Shown here: positions 23,931 to 34,878 of the stretch, one piece after another
Position numbering within the stretch: the stretch's first letter is position 1
How the letters are laid out: each line of letters starts with the position of its first letter
Assembly (NCBI RefSeq): GCF_014805685.1
Contig: NC_060887.1
Location: 16,584,463 to 16,648,462 of the forward strand
Origin: Silurus meridionalis
Taxonomy: Eukaryota > Chordata > Actinopteri > Siluriformes > Siluridae
Length of the DNA stretch: 64,000 nt
Direction: 5' to 3'
The notes under the pieces: generated by a model
What the model saw: the letters and a program-made list of their open reading frames with translations, nothing else
What the model was told of the DNA's origin: nothing
Database searches by the model: none
Translations under genes and position numbers: made by a program

Positions 23931-26900
23931 CTATAGAGAGAAACAAAACCATGCATTAGTAAATATTACTGGTACCAAGTTTAGTTTAAATTGAGTTATT
24001 ATATGAGATCCCTGATTATACTTCACAAATGGAAATACAGTACATGGAAATCAAATACGGACAGTCACAGCAGAGAACCTGCAGGATTGTGGGAATTATT
24101 ATAAGACTGTATGGGATGCTCATCAATATAGGTATAAGTGTACATAGAAAAAGGTTGTGGTGTGGAGTGTGCGACAGATATTTCCAGATGTCTAGAAGCC
24201 ATCAAACCAAATCCACCCACTAACCTTTTACAACTACAACAACATCCACATCAAAATATTCCTGAATTGTATTATTATGTGTGATTTTAAGTTATCATCT
24301 AACCATTTCTGGTTATATGTAATAGAAGATGTAGGACATGAAATAAATATAGAAGTTGGAAAATACCTGAACATCTCCCCCAACTCCTCCCACCATGGTG
24401 TCTTCCTCTAGAACCTTCGCCATCTCCACTGAACAGGCAGGATCCAGCATGGTATCTGAGTCACACACCTAGAAGCACATCAAACCATATGCACCTTTTA
24501 GAAAACACACAAACACTGAACATTCATTTATTTATCATTATCATGATTTAATATCATAATCTATTTTCATCATCAATGTACATAGATAGATATAAGATCT
24601 TTGCTTCCTGTACTGGTTACTCTGTTACTATGGCTGTTAATTAACTTCACCTGTTGTGTGCTAGTCCTGACATGTTTGTGTAATAAAAGTGTGTTTTAGT
24701 AGACAAAGAGAATCTCAGCAGTTGTTCCTTATTACGTTTAGATTGTTTTTTGGTTATTTCCTGTATTTTGTCCCTGGCTTGCTGTAAGAACTACATTTAT
24801 TTCTAACAAACACACTTTGATGATACCTGCATCTACCACCTCACCAACACACACATACACATGGAATTATATAGTCATATGTCTATAGTAATATTCAATA
24901 ACTTTTCTAATGACATTTTAGCTGTTGTGTAACGATATAAAAGGTTATATACAGGACAAGATTCATACATGGTTAAAACATTGGGTAAAAATAGCAATTA
25001 TGATATGAAGGTTTTTTTTTCTGCCAAGCAGCTTTTCTGAGATTCTGTTATATACTGATACCCTTTGTGTGCTGCTAAAAGACTCCCTTTCATGCCTTTA
25101 TTGGGCATGATTATGTTTGTAGCCCACTGAAAATGGACTGACCATGAATTGGCATGCAGGGATGTTGGTGTTTTGTTGGCACGGGTCTTCAGAAGCCTGC
25201 AGTATTTTTTTATTACTACAGGTATCTAATTAATTGACATTTTTAAAAGCAGGATATTTGCTGTAACTTTGTTTTTTTTCTATTTAAGAAATGTTTTTTT
25301 CCAACATACATGATTAAAAAGCATGTATGCTAATATATTAGAACGCATTTACCCAGTCACTATGGAACTGTCCAAAAATAAGTGACAAATTCCACCTTTT
25401 TATAATATAACTGTCAGTGGGAAAACACTCTGGAACATCAATGATTCATTTTTCAGAATAATTTTTTTTAACTAGTTATTAAACTGTTATCTGTCCTGGA
25501 TTATGATGCCTTGCAGCACATTTGTTACTTAAATCACTTGATGTCGTAATGCATTATGTTTCATCACCAGTGACCGGTCTCATTTTTGTTGAGTTAGAAG
25601 TTAGAAAAATGTCTCAATTTGCAAATACTCTCTCTTGTTGATAATGGTAGGTTTTGTATTGTTGTTCGTTCATCTAGATTTCTATAAATGTTGGATCTGT
25701 AGTCAAAGATTAAAAGTGATACAACCCAGTTTGCCCAATGCCCTATTCAACAAGCAAGCCATTATGCAAAGACTGTATCCTGTTGAAACTCAAAGTCAGA
25801 TCATCTACCCAGACCCCACAGTTAGGAAAAAGCTCACTTTGGTAGTCAGCTATGACAGATTGGTGATATACTAAATGCAATTATGCCTGTCTCCATGGAG
25901 CAAAGGTCAGGTATTTCATTAGAACCAGGTGGCGAGTAGACAAAAATCACACCATTAAAAAAAAAGTTTCCCAAGATTCCCAGCCATGATTACCTGTGTA
26001 GGAAAGCAACAGTGTTGGTTCGAAAAAAGCAAGGAAATATATTTTTTCGCTATGTCAATTTTCCTGTTGAATGAAATGGTTTTCAGGACGCATTACAGCT
26101 AGAATCAGATGCTTGCTTCACTACAGTGGGTTTCCTTGAACACAAATACCTTGGTTTTGTCTTCACAGTTATAACCTTATGGCATATTTTTGTAATCCTT
26201 AAGAATTTCTTTTTACAGCATGCCACAAAGAGGTTCTTAAACAAACTGAAAAAAATCACCTATGAAACCCTGAATATTTCATAAATAAATTATTAATGTT
26301 CTAAGGGGAGACATTCTAAACTAAGACAAGACAAAAAAAACCCCTTGAAGGTCATTAAACTGTACTGTGTATTTGTACCATTTGTACATCAACTGTAAAT
26401 CATCCTGAAAAGACTAAAGTTGTGTCTGAAAAGACCCAAGTGGCAGCTCATGGCGATTCCTAATAAAGAGCATCAATGTTAAATACACAGCCACTTCCCT
26501 TAGCCCTCCATACTACAAACATTAAACCGACACATTTTTAACCATGCACAAAAGTGCCATTGTGTTCCACAGCTGCTTTATTTAACTTGGCAAGACCAAG
26601 TTCAGAGACTCACCTGCACATAGTCGACACTCTTCCCAAGGGCTTTAAAGGCTGTGTACATGACTTCCCTCTTTCCTCCCCACTTCTGCATAATGCACAC
26701 ACACTTATTGTTGAGCACCAGCTGAGAGACATGCTGCAGACTCTCCGTGTATGACTCCTCGGTCTCGTTCGGCCCTAGCTGGTGGTAGTTACTTTTCCAG
26801 ACATAGGTAGCTGCCTTTTCCCGGCCCATTATTTCCCGAAAAATGTCCATCATGTAGCCGTCATCTTCATTATTCCCATCAATCACCATGATGACCTTGA

Positions 26901-27240
26901 TGTTTGGATAGGTGAGCCTTTTAACTGATATCAAACACTTTCTCAAGTAATTGGGGTCTTCCTGGTAGGCAGCGATGCAAAGTGCCAGTGATTTGTTGAG
27001 TTTGATTGGTGTCTCCATGGACCGCCGCATGTTTCTGTGTTCTAACAGAGCAAACAAACTCTGGATGATGAGGTGAATGACCAAAATGGCTCCATAAAGA
27101 CCAAAGGACAGGTAATTGCCCGTAGTCGTGAAGAACTGGTAGCCCATGATGTAGGCAGTAGAGATTCCCACTAGCAGCGCGACACCGAACAGTGTTGTTC
27201 CAATAATCCTTAGGTAGGTGATCAGATTATCACATTTCAT
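23001..27240 (-). CDS. has2: hyaluronan synthase 2, three coding exons, 552 aa
   Basis: Plasma-membrane glycosyltransferase that polymerises hyaluronan from UDP-GlcNAc and UDP-GlcUA and extrudes the chain. The CDS joins 27240-26614, 24468-24367 and 23930-23001. Every junction is GT-AG and phase 0, and the sum is 1659 nt (552 codons plus stop), the exact vertebrate HAS2 length. Membrane segments are visible at about 11-33 and 46-66 and as a cluster from about 375 to 536. The cytosolic GT2 domain between shows VIDGN (119-123), the DSD metal/UDP motif (212-214), GDD (312-314) and QQTRW (350-354). The C-terminus QQYDMVLDV marks HAS2 rather than HAS1 or HAS3. Thr110 and Lys190, modified sites in human HAS2, are present, but the position of human Ser221 is Cys. 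The start is the ATG directly after the exon-2 acceptor. No break or frameshift is seen. Confidence 0.98.
24367..24468 (-). CDS. has2: has2 coding exon 3 (residues 210-243)
   Basis: A 102-nt exon bounded by ...GTGCTTCTAG| and |GTATTT. It starts [16 protein letters not shown] and ends VGGVGGDVQ, and it carries the DSD motif. It is small enough to be missed by ORF length filters. Intron 3 (23931-24366) is 436 bp. Confidence 0.97.
26614..27240 (-). CDS. has2: has2 coding exon 2 (residues 1-209)
   Basis: Acceptor TCATTTTCAG lies immediately before the ATG at 27240, so the exon begins with the start codon. The donor CAG|GTGAGT is at 26613-26612. It encodes the two N-terminal membrane segments and the first half of the catalytic domain, ending ...SVDYVQ. 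Intron 2 (24469-26613) is 2145 bp. Confidence 0.97.
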
Positions 27241-30200
27241 CTGAAAATGATAAAAGATTTATGGTTAGCTTATTTTACTACGAATTTATAAAAACTGTTG
27301 AGGAAGCTAGCTCCAATTGGATGATTGGGCTCATGTTTTGCCTTGCCCATCATGCATCTTTAAAGTATGTCCATCTACAAAAATCAGCAATATATTTTAA
27401 CCAGTTGGACATTTCTCCCATTAGCCCCCTCATTTCTCTGTTTCAAAACTTGAACATGTTCCATGGCCATTTGTTCCAAGTTTCCAAATTAATGCAGTTT
27501 CCCATCTGCTTGGCAGACACTGTTGCAGGGCACCACCCTCCTGACATCATCTGTTTATATCTCTGTGGGAAGACACGAGCAGTGAATATCAGATTATTTA
27601 AATGCTTAAGGCCCGCTGTATTATTATTGCAGGGGAAGACCCCTCTTTCTAACAAATGCTGTTTGAATTATTCACTCTTAACACCCAAATCTGGATATTT
27701 TATCACTTGTCAATTAAGTGACACCGCTAGCTTTGCAGAGGTGGAACTGTTAGGCAGCAATGTAGTACGTAGTTAGCATAACTGGCACACTGCCTTGTAC
27801 GTCATCATGTTTACAAGACTTTGGGTGTTGACGCTCTAGACCTTCCAAACTCCACCTTAGACTGTGACACGTGCAGTGTTAATGTCTGAAAAAGCGAGAG
27901 CTGCCATGTTTCTGTTTCCATCGTAAACTCTGGGTGAACCTCTGTGCTCATTTTAAAAGTGCCTCAGCTACCTGCATAATAAACCAGGTCCCATGCTTAC
28001 AGAGATTAATCTAGGGATTAAGTGATATTGAAAGTAACACATCTGGAATATGAACTCATTGTTGATGTTGATTAACTGTGACTGATTGGCATGTCCTATT
28101 GACCTGGATGGTGCAGTACTCTCACTGAAATTGTATTCAATTAAGTGACCAGAAAGCAACATTGTGAAAAGATCATTTGAGAAAACTTTTGGTTCCCTCT
28201 ACCCCTAGTGCATCAAAACCAAACACATTACCCTATATTAAATCCACTACTTTCCAAATTGCAAGATGTAACAATGTTACAGTCATTTTCATCCCCTGTA
28301 AGTGCACATGTGTAGCATTGCCTTCCCAGAGCTGGCAGCATTCCAGCAGAGCTAAAGACCCTTAAGGGAGGGGTCTCAAAGCAAGAGAGCTGGAAAGTTG
28401 AATCATTCTCAGTGGGGAAAACTTAAACACCGGCTTCAAACGTGGATGAAATACTACCCTGAAGCTACAGTAAAGCTGCGCTGCACAACTCAAACTCTTG
28501 TCACTTTTTCTTTTCTTTTTTTTTTTTTTTTTACCTAGAGCTGTAGAAAGGAGGAGGACTGTTCTGATCCATCAGTGCATGGTCAAAAGGTGCTCTTCAG
28601 ACTGATAAATACACAAGTATATTGCTTCATTGTGATTTTGTTCCTTGAAGAAAAACTAGCAGGTTTACAGACATGGTGGATGCAAGGAAAATTACTGTCT
28701 GTGGAATTTCTTTCAGACTTACAACAGTCTCTTTGGGATATTGTTATATTTAAGAAACATTAACACACAGCTGTAACTAATGTCTGGAAATATGTGGGAA
28801 AGAATAAGGGGAATCCCAGTGGCAGAGGATAATTATTCAGCAGCAATTCTTTACAACTTTTGCTTTCTCTAAAACAGCACATGTAAATCTCAGGGCTATG
28901 AAGTGCAGCACTGTGTAACAATTTTACCTGAGAAATGCTTTACTCACACAAAATATCACTATATATATTTATTTCATACATATATCATATGTATGTTTGT
29001 GGCTTATCTTGTAAACCTCATGGACATTTTTAAGACCTCTTTTCCCAGACTATTTAATGCTGAGGTTGGATATCATATGCCACCAATTTAATATTCTAAA
29101 TGCCTCGTCTAACTTCCAGTCCAAGTAGGCTTTAATCGTGTTTACATCATGTTTGAGTGGCTGTTATCATGTTTAAAGTGTAGCTTTACCAGACAGTCAT
29201 TTATCATTCTTCTCACTCATCTTTTTCACTGCGTTCGACCAGATTCCCAGGTTGGAAAAAAGGTATGTGAGTGACACAGCAAGCAGCCAGCATTGTGTTT
29301 CTCGGCAAAATAAATCAGAAATAAAGTTTTTTATACAGAAAATCACACCCACAGTCAGTTTTTGGTCTGTCCTATCCTGTTCTCTCCTCAGTCTGAACAG
29401 TTTCATCAAAATTCATCCAAAGCCCAGGTGACGTTGCTGACTGACAGCAATTTTGTTGATATTAAAAAAAATCAACAACCAGATTTACATTTCTGACAGT
29501 GTGTTCAGATTTGCTTAGACATTTTTTCACTATCAAGTTAAATCAATTGTAATAGAATAAATTAAATTGTGAAAGTAGCGATAGCGCCATAGGCACATTT
29601 TAAATGAATTCTCAGATTACAAGCACATGCTTCATTTGTCTAACTTTGGAACTTTGCCCAGTCATTGACTTCCCCTGTCTGGCTTAGTGTTTCTCTCACC
29701 TATGTTCTCCCTGAAACTGCTTCTACTGTACTAATAAGGAACAGACATGCTGCATTTTTCAGAAGCACTTTCAACTCACTCAAACACCTATAAAACATCT
29801 GGTGCATGTGTAAACAATGATCTGTAATGGTGCTATTGCTTCCTTACATCTTGAGAGATCATGGTTAAAGTTGATTGATGATATGACCTAATCACAAGCA
29901 AATTAATTGTGATGGCTCAAGGACTATTGTATGTTGCCACCCAAATTACTTTGATGAAGTGATAGTGGGGGTGTTAGATCACAGACTAATACCCATCTCT
30001 GTTCTTTAGGATTCCTGCCACACATTTTGATCACACATAATGAGCACCACTTTGATATCTATTGGGGTTAAGGATTTGAAATGGTTTAGGATTTTCTTTT
30101 AAATCGAATCCACTAGCAAAAATTATTTAACTTTAATGGGAAATGATCTAAACATGGATTATAAGTGCCCGAGTCAAAGAAAATCCCCACAAAAAAACTT

Positions 30201-31273
30201 TGTCGGTGTGTGACAGCATTAATCAGACAGTGATATTAAGATTTCCAGTTGCAGTTCAGTAGATCTTTAAAGGCTGAAGACAGAAATCCACTAATATCTG
30301 AGATTAATACAGTGTAAACGCCTTCCTGTCTGAAGCCTTTCCTGTGGCTTCTTTCATCTTATTGCTATGTAAACTTACTACTTCAGAAATGAACTGGGGA
30401 AAAAAAAAATCAGAAGCAAGTCCATGACGTCACACATTTGAGCTATTTTAAATTACATCACACACAGTTTTCTGTATATATGCATTTAGTGGTTAAAAAT
30501 TAATTTAGAATAAAACTATAACACTCTAACTCTGACTTAGAAATCTACGCATGGACACCGGTCCCATATTAACCCACGCCATACCCATTTTCACGTCTGA
30601 ACGAAACGTCATCAAGAAACCGTGTTGCCAGATTTATATATATTCTAGTATATATATATATATATAGTTTAAGATTGTTAGAATGGTGGGATTTTTTTTT
30701 TGTCTAAGCAATGTTATAGGTTGCCATCGTTTACTGAGTCTACGCAAAAATGAAATGTTTAAAAGACTTTGTACTAAATGAACTATTAAAGTTTTAAATG
30801 AGGATTACTTGCATTGATATAAAACAATACTAACTAAAAATGAAAATGTAGTTCAAAAAACTTTTTTTTAGTTCACTTTTGATTCAAGATGTTCAATTTT
30901 TAATTACACAATTCACTTTTATTCTCTAATTAGCTAAACGTGTTGTAGGTCAAAATCTGGCAACCCTGTTGCTACAGTTAAACGGGCTGGCGCGCAACAT
31001 CAGTTGTAGATGTTCAGCTGGAGCGCTTTGTGGAGCTGTAGTGTGTATAGAGTAAAGAAACGGTACTGTAATTTATACAGGAATCAATGACACGGTTTAT
31101 AATGTATTATGAGGTATAAGGTTTTTTTTGTTTGTTTTTTTGTATTAATTCAGTCTGTATGATTCAGTGGGATAAAGCCTGACGTCGACTCCATTCATTC
31201 TGCAGCTGAACGCTTTTAGATCACTACAGTGAGGAACAGATCTGAATACAAAAAGAGGATTTCTTAACCCTAC
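27241..31273 (-). other. has2: has2 intron 1 (inferred)
   Basis: About 4 kb between the inferred non-coding exon 1 donor and the exon-2 acceptor. It contains a TIR-bounded element at 30624-30964, a poly-T run near 28515-28531 and no recognised exon. Confidence 0.6.
30624..30964. mobile_element. short TIR-bounded element (MITE-like) in has2 intron 1
   Basis: GTTGCCAGATTT at 30624-30635 and its perfect 12-bp reverse complement AAATCTGGCAAC at 30953-30964 enclose a 341-bp AT-rich interior with a TA tract and no coding. GTTGCCAGATT ends are common on short teleost DNA repeats. No convincing target duplication is visible. Confidence 0.5.
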
Positions 31274-31297
31274 CTTGGAGCAGCTTCTTGATGACAT
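31274..31297 (-). other. has2: in-frame upstream ATG, eight codons, joining exon 2
   Basis: ATG at 31297-31295 lies exactly 24 nt before the inferred donor at 31274. After splicing it would be in frame with the canonical has2 ATG and would add eight residues (MSSRSCSK). Both ATGs have AAG before them (A at -3). The same frame is open upstream to a TAA at 31429-31427. It depends on the inferred exon-1 donor. Confidence 0.4.
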
Positions 31298-31325
31298 CTT
31301 GGTGGTCTTGGAGGATGGATGCAGA

Positions 31326-31412
31326 TCAGAGCAGGCTCCGTGGGCAGGGCAGCAGCTGCAGGAAACTTTGTGAGCACGAGCTTCTTTTGGAATCTTGAGA
31401 GAAAACGTGCAT
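31326..31412 (-). other. upstream ORF in has2 leader (28 codons)
   Basis: ATG at 31412 to TGA at 31328-31326 within the inferred exon 1. It is out of frame with has2. If exon 1 is right it could damp has2 translation. The peptide is not a recognised family. Confidence 0.35.
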
Positions 31413-31486
31413 GAAGTCTCCAAACGTTAACAGGTGAAGGTTTGCAAACAGTCTTCCTCCTCAGTCAATACACTTGGCAGAACTTG

Positions 31487-31507
31487 TCACATCGTCCTGA
31501 TTGTCAT
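31487..31507 (-). other. upstream ORF in has2 leader (6 codons)
   Basis: ATG at 31507, stop TGA at 31489-31487, inside the inferred 5' UTR. Confidence 0.3.
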
Positions 31508-31716
31508 TTCTTTTGTCAGATGATAAAAGGGATGGTTTAAAAATGTATCCAAACGTGGGGTCAAAAAAAAAAAAAAGTTAGTGGCAAACTGTACTGCTGC
31601 TTCAAGTTTCTTCAGGTATCAATGGGGTACAACTGTGAGATGATGCGTTAAAGTTGTAATTTGTAGTATGCGACCACCCCTTGCAGCTTCCTGTACCGTG
31701 TCCATTTGGAAGAGGC

Positions 31717-31724
31717 TTTTAAAA
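31717..31724 (-). promoter_or_regulatory. has2: TATA-like element of has2 promoter (inferred)
   Basis: Reads GCCGGTTTTAAAAGCC in the has2 direction, with a GC-flanked TTTTAAAA core. It is positioned upstream of the inferred exon 1. Confidence 0.4.
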
Positions 31725-31767
31725 CCGGCAGGCTTTTTGGGAGTTGTTATAATGAGGGGGAAGGTTC

Positions 31768-31779
31768 GGGGGGGCGAGG
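31768..31779 (-). promoter_or_regulatory. GC-box / Sp1-like site upstream of has2
   Basis: CCTCGCCCCCCC in the has2 direction, about 45 bp above the TATA-like element. Sp1-type control of HAS2 is established in mammals. Here it is motif resemblance only. Confidence 0.3.
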
Positions 31780-32162
31780 AGGAGCAAATTTGTTGGAGGA
31801 GGCAAAAAAGTGCTTCTTATTGAAACTCCCGAACTGGTAGCACTAACCTCTTGCCTCAAGCTTAAATAGGCTTAAAACTGTTAAACTTCAGCAATTTTTG
31901 AACATTATTTCACAGGTTTAACTATTAATGCACAGAAACTAAACATCCCCTAATATAAAGACTATATATTTTCAAGATGCTTAGCCTTCTATGTATTTAA
32001 TATGTGTGAATATATAAGCCCTATGTCAGTATAATTACCATATAATAAACTTTTGTTGAGATCCTGTTGGTTTTTGTGTGTCTTCTTTTTTTCAGCCAAT
32101 AGCCATCCCTGGTCAATTAGTTCATTCGCCACCAAGTGGATTAAATTCAATGCTTCTATACA

Positions 32163-32178
32163 CCAGCAGGGGGCGCCA
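32163..32178 (+). promoter_or_regulatory. strong CTCF-like motif upstream of has2
   Basis: CCAGCAGGGGGCGCCA matches the vertebrate CTCF core at every informative position. It sits about 0.45 kb above the inferred has2 promoter, in otherwise AT-rich DNA, with the core on the plus strand. Confidence 0.6.
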
Positions 32179-34365
32179 CGGATATACCTCCAAATCTGTT
32201 GAAAATGGCGCGCGTAAAAAGAAACTTCATGGGGATATTACTGGCTTTGACGCACGTTTCTGCCGTGGAAATACATTAATGAATGCATGAATGATTAGTT
32301 ACTCTTATAAGCTCAAATTTAATGTCTATTTTTGAGCAAGTGTTGCTGAAACAGTACTCTGTACTTTCCTGGGCTAAAAAAAATAAAAAAATGGCAAGAC
32401 ATTAAGCTTTTAATCATCTTAAAAACAAATTAAAAAAATGAGCAATAATGAAACAAGTAGATAAAGAAGCTCATTATGGAATAGCGTTTCAACTTTTCTT
32501 GAAATGTTTAAGTTTTGTAGGTAAACCTGCAGACAGCATTTTACAGAAAGAAGAGCATGTTCTGTAAACCCAGTGTTGATGGCTTCAAACAATTGAATAG
32601 TTTCAAAAATGTTGTGAAACCTGATATGGTTGAATTTGACGGCAAATTTTTGAATCTTTATCAGCTTTACTCTTTTTCCCTGTTTGTACAAGAATAATAT
32701 ATAAATAGAATTTCTAGTTTTTTCATGAACAGTTCACTGGATCAAAAATGAAAACAATCAAATGATGGCACAGGAGTGAATTTCTCAGATCTCAGGAATG
32801 AGTTTGCTTTATTCTTGCTTGTTTCCTGACAAATCATTTGGGGTTTTTTCAGACTTTTAAAAGCTTGATATGCCATTTGCTATTTGTTTTCTTTGCTGAG
32901 GGTGTACATAGAGTGTCTACAACCACCGTGATGTTAACATAAACCTCTGTTAACATGGTTGGATTTGGACCAATTTCACAAAACAATTATGATTGTTAAC
33001 TGCATTAATAACGCTAGGTACAACTTTAGGATCCTAATATACAGTAATTGTCAGAACGGGCCCATATTCTCCAAAACAATATATGAATCTAAAATGCTGC
33101 AGGAGTAAGCTGTTTGCTGATCTTGTCCACTTGATTTTAAACAAATCCCAACTAATCACCAAAGAGATTTTCTGCCCCCTGGGGGATAGCACTGGAGCCC
33201 ATTCTGGCAGTCCTCCATTCATCGGAAGACACAGTTCCTCATGTGTTAATTTGGCTTGCTGTTTATTTGAGAAAGGATACACAATGACAGCCAGAGAAAA
33301 TAGCCAGGGTTTGAGGCCTACAGGGTCGCCTGAGGGGAAGGGCAACCCCGTGTTACGTTCCGCTACGTAGGAGAAACTCCCAGGGAAGCGTGCTGAACAT
33401 GAATGCTCTGTCTTCTGCTAGTAGTCCGGAGTGGCGCCGAGGGCTAGATGTTGATGAGTTTAAAGCCTAGAGGCTGGTTTATACCCCTAGCTGACTGTAA
33501 TGAACAGCAACCATATGTTTTTGCTGACTTACTTGAAGCTTTTGGATCACATCACCCAAATCTGGCTTGCACAGAACTGCGCATTGTGCTCTGCGCGTAT
33601 GGATCCCATCCCTCACTTCCAAACCACCCTAAATACCACCTAGGGGTCCGGGCTGTGTATTCTGGCCAAGGCACAAGAGAGAGTTTACTTTAGTGCTGTG
33701 GACTTGTAAGGATCTTTTTTGAATTCACTCTGAACAATGGCATCATTGAGAGTCTATGTGTTGCCTATTTTTCTTTTTGTTTTTAATCAAAGACACTAAT
33801 GTAGTCATTGTTTCACTCCCAGGAACTCCCATGGAGTTTCCAAAAAGTATAGCAAGAGCAAGAGAAGTGAGGTTTCACTTTGGGCAATGGTTTGTTGAGA
33901 TTACTCAAGTGTGCTTAAGACTTCCAAGTACCATCTCCTTTCTTTGTTTGCTGCTAATGTTTAAAGCAAACAGTGTTTATGCCATGCCTAAACAACAGTT
34001 AATGCAGAAGAGCTTTGATATATGACACACTGTGCAAAGAAAGATTTTTACTGAGATTGTTCAGTTGAAATAATGGGAGGCTGAATAATTCTCAGCAGAC
34101 ATCCACAGCAAGACATTTATCTGTGCATACTGACTTTATCTGAGGAACAGAAAGCTGGACATTCTTGTGCAATGTAGGACTATCGAATATTATAATTAGT
34201 TGGGTCCCCAGATGTTGTGTAATTCACATTTTTTTTACTTGTCATGGATCGTCCCTAATGCCATATGGTGGTCCCGGATCCCCCCCAGCCCCCCTCAATT
34301 CAAGCACTGATTCGGTTGCCTCCAAAACTTTTGGCCTCTTTAAGGTAAAGGGTTCCTTCATTCTT
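32179..34365. other. intergenic DNA, no gene recognised
   Basis: Contains a GC-richer stretch at 33170-33460. A weaker CTCF-like match (minus strand) lies within GCCCCCTGGGGG near 33176. No exon was recognised. Confidence 0.4.
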
Positions 34366-34514
34366 TCATTGATCTTCAGTAAGTACTTTATCCTTGTCGG
34401 TATTGTAGGTGATCCAGAGGCTGTGGCTGGTGTATTCCCACCCACTACTCCCGGAAAAGGCTCCAGATTCACCACAACCTGATCAGGATAAAGCCCTTAC
34501 TGAAGATGAATGAT
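34366..34514. repeat. compact inverted-repeat element (MITE-like)
   Basis: The left arm (TTCATTGATCTTCAGTAAGTACTTTATCC region, 34366-34401) is the imperfect reverse complement of the right arm (CAGGATAAAGCCCTTACTGAAGATGAATG region, 34478-34514). It resembles a common teleost repeat with ATTCATCTTCAGTAA ends. It encodes no protein. Confidence 0.6.
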
Positions 34515-34811
34515 GACAATATGTCTGGGGTATGAGTAATAGAGGGGATCATCCTGTTAAACTCCCAAGGAAAGCACCTTGCTGAATGATAGTCATGGCT
34601 CAGATTTTCCACAACTGCATCCGGTGGCTATCATTAGTGGTCAGCAGACCTCAACAATAACTGGTTCTTTCAGTGAGCAATGATTATCCGCAGACAAACA
34701 GGCGGTGAATGAGTGTGCTGCGCTTAGAGTGTGAGAGCATTTACAAAGTGTGGAGTGTGCCTGTTTCCATAGGAACTCTGACATGTGTTTCTTGGGCTTT
34801 TGTGTGTGTGT

Positions 34812-34815
<4 letters not shown>

Positions 34816-34876
<61 letters not shown>
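34816..34876. repeat. (GA)n microsatellite
   Basis: About 30 GA units. Confidence 0.97.

Positions 34877-34878
<2 letters not shown>

Larger units (their letters stand above)
31274..31690 (-). other. has2: has2 exon 1 (5' UTR, inferred)
   Basis: HAS2 genes are known to have a non-coding first exon and a start codon at the beginning of exon 2. Here the donor CTCCAAG|GTAGGG (G of GT at 31273) and a TATA-like TTTTAAAA at 31717-31724 suggest an exon of roughly 417 nt. The transcription start is inferred to lie about 25-30 bp below the TATA-like box. The leader contains several upstream ATGs (see 31487-31507, 31326-31412 and 31274-31297). Not confirmed by transcript data. Confidence 0.5.

Noticed and set aside
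24630..24840. Possible retroelement fragment in has2 intron 2 (AATAAAAGTGTGTTTTAGTAGAC region)
   Set aside because: The resemblance to a teleost repeat is too faint to delimit or name.
23001..27240. Assignment as HAS1 or HAS3
   Set aside because: The 552-codon length, exon sizes 627/102/930 and C-terminus QQYDMVLDV fit HAS2.
27261..27776. A 171-aa plus-strand frame in has2 intron 1
   Set aside because: It has no recognisable domain, no repeat support and no splice evidence. It lies antisense within an intron. A has2 antisense RNA like mammalian HAS2-AS1 cannot be judged without transcripts.
31145..31423. A 92-aa minus-strand open frame at the has2 5' end
   Set aside because: It begins with TTG and crosses the inferred exon-1 donor into intron 1. 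Only the part upstream of the donor is of interest, as has2 leader.
33170..33192. A second CTCF site in GCCCCCTGGGGG
   Set aside because: The minus-strand match misses key positions of the core, so I list only 32163-32178 as strong.
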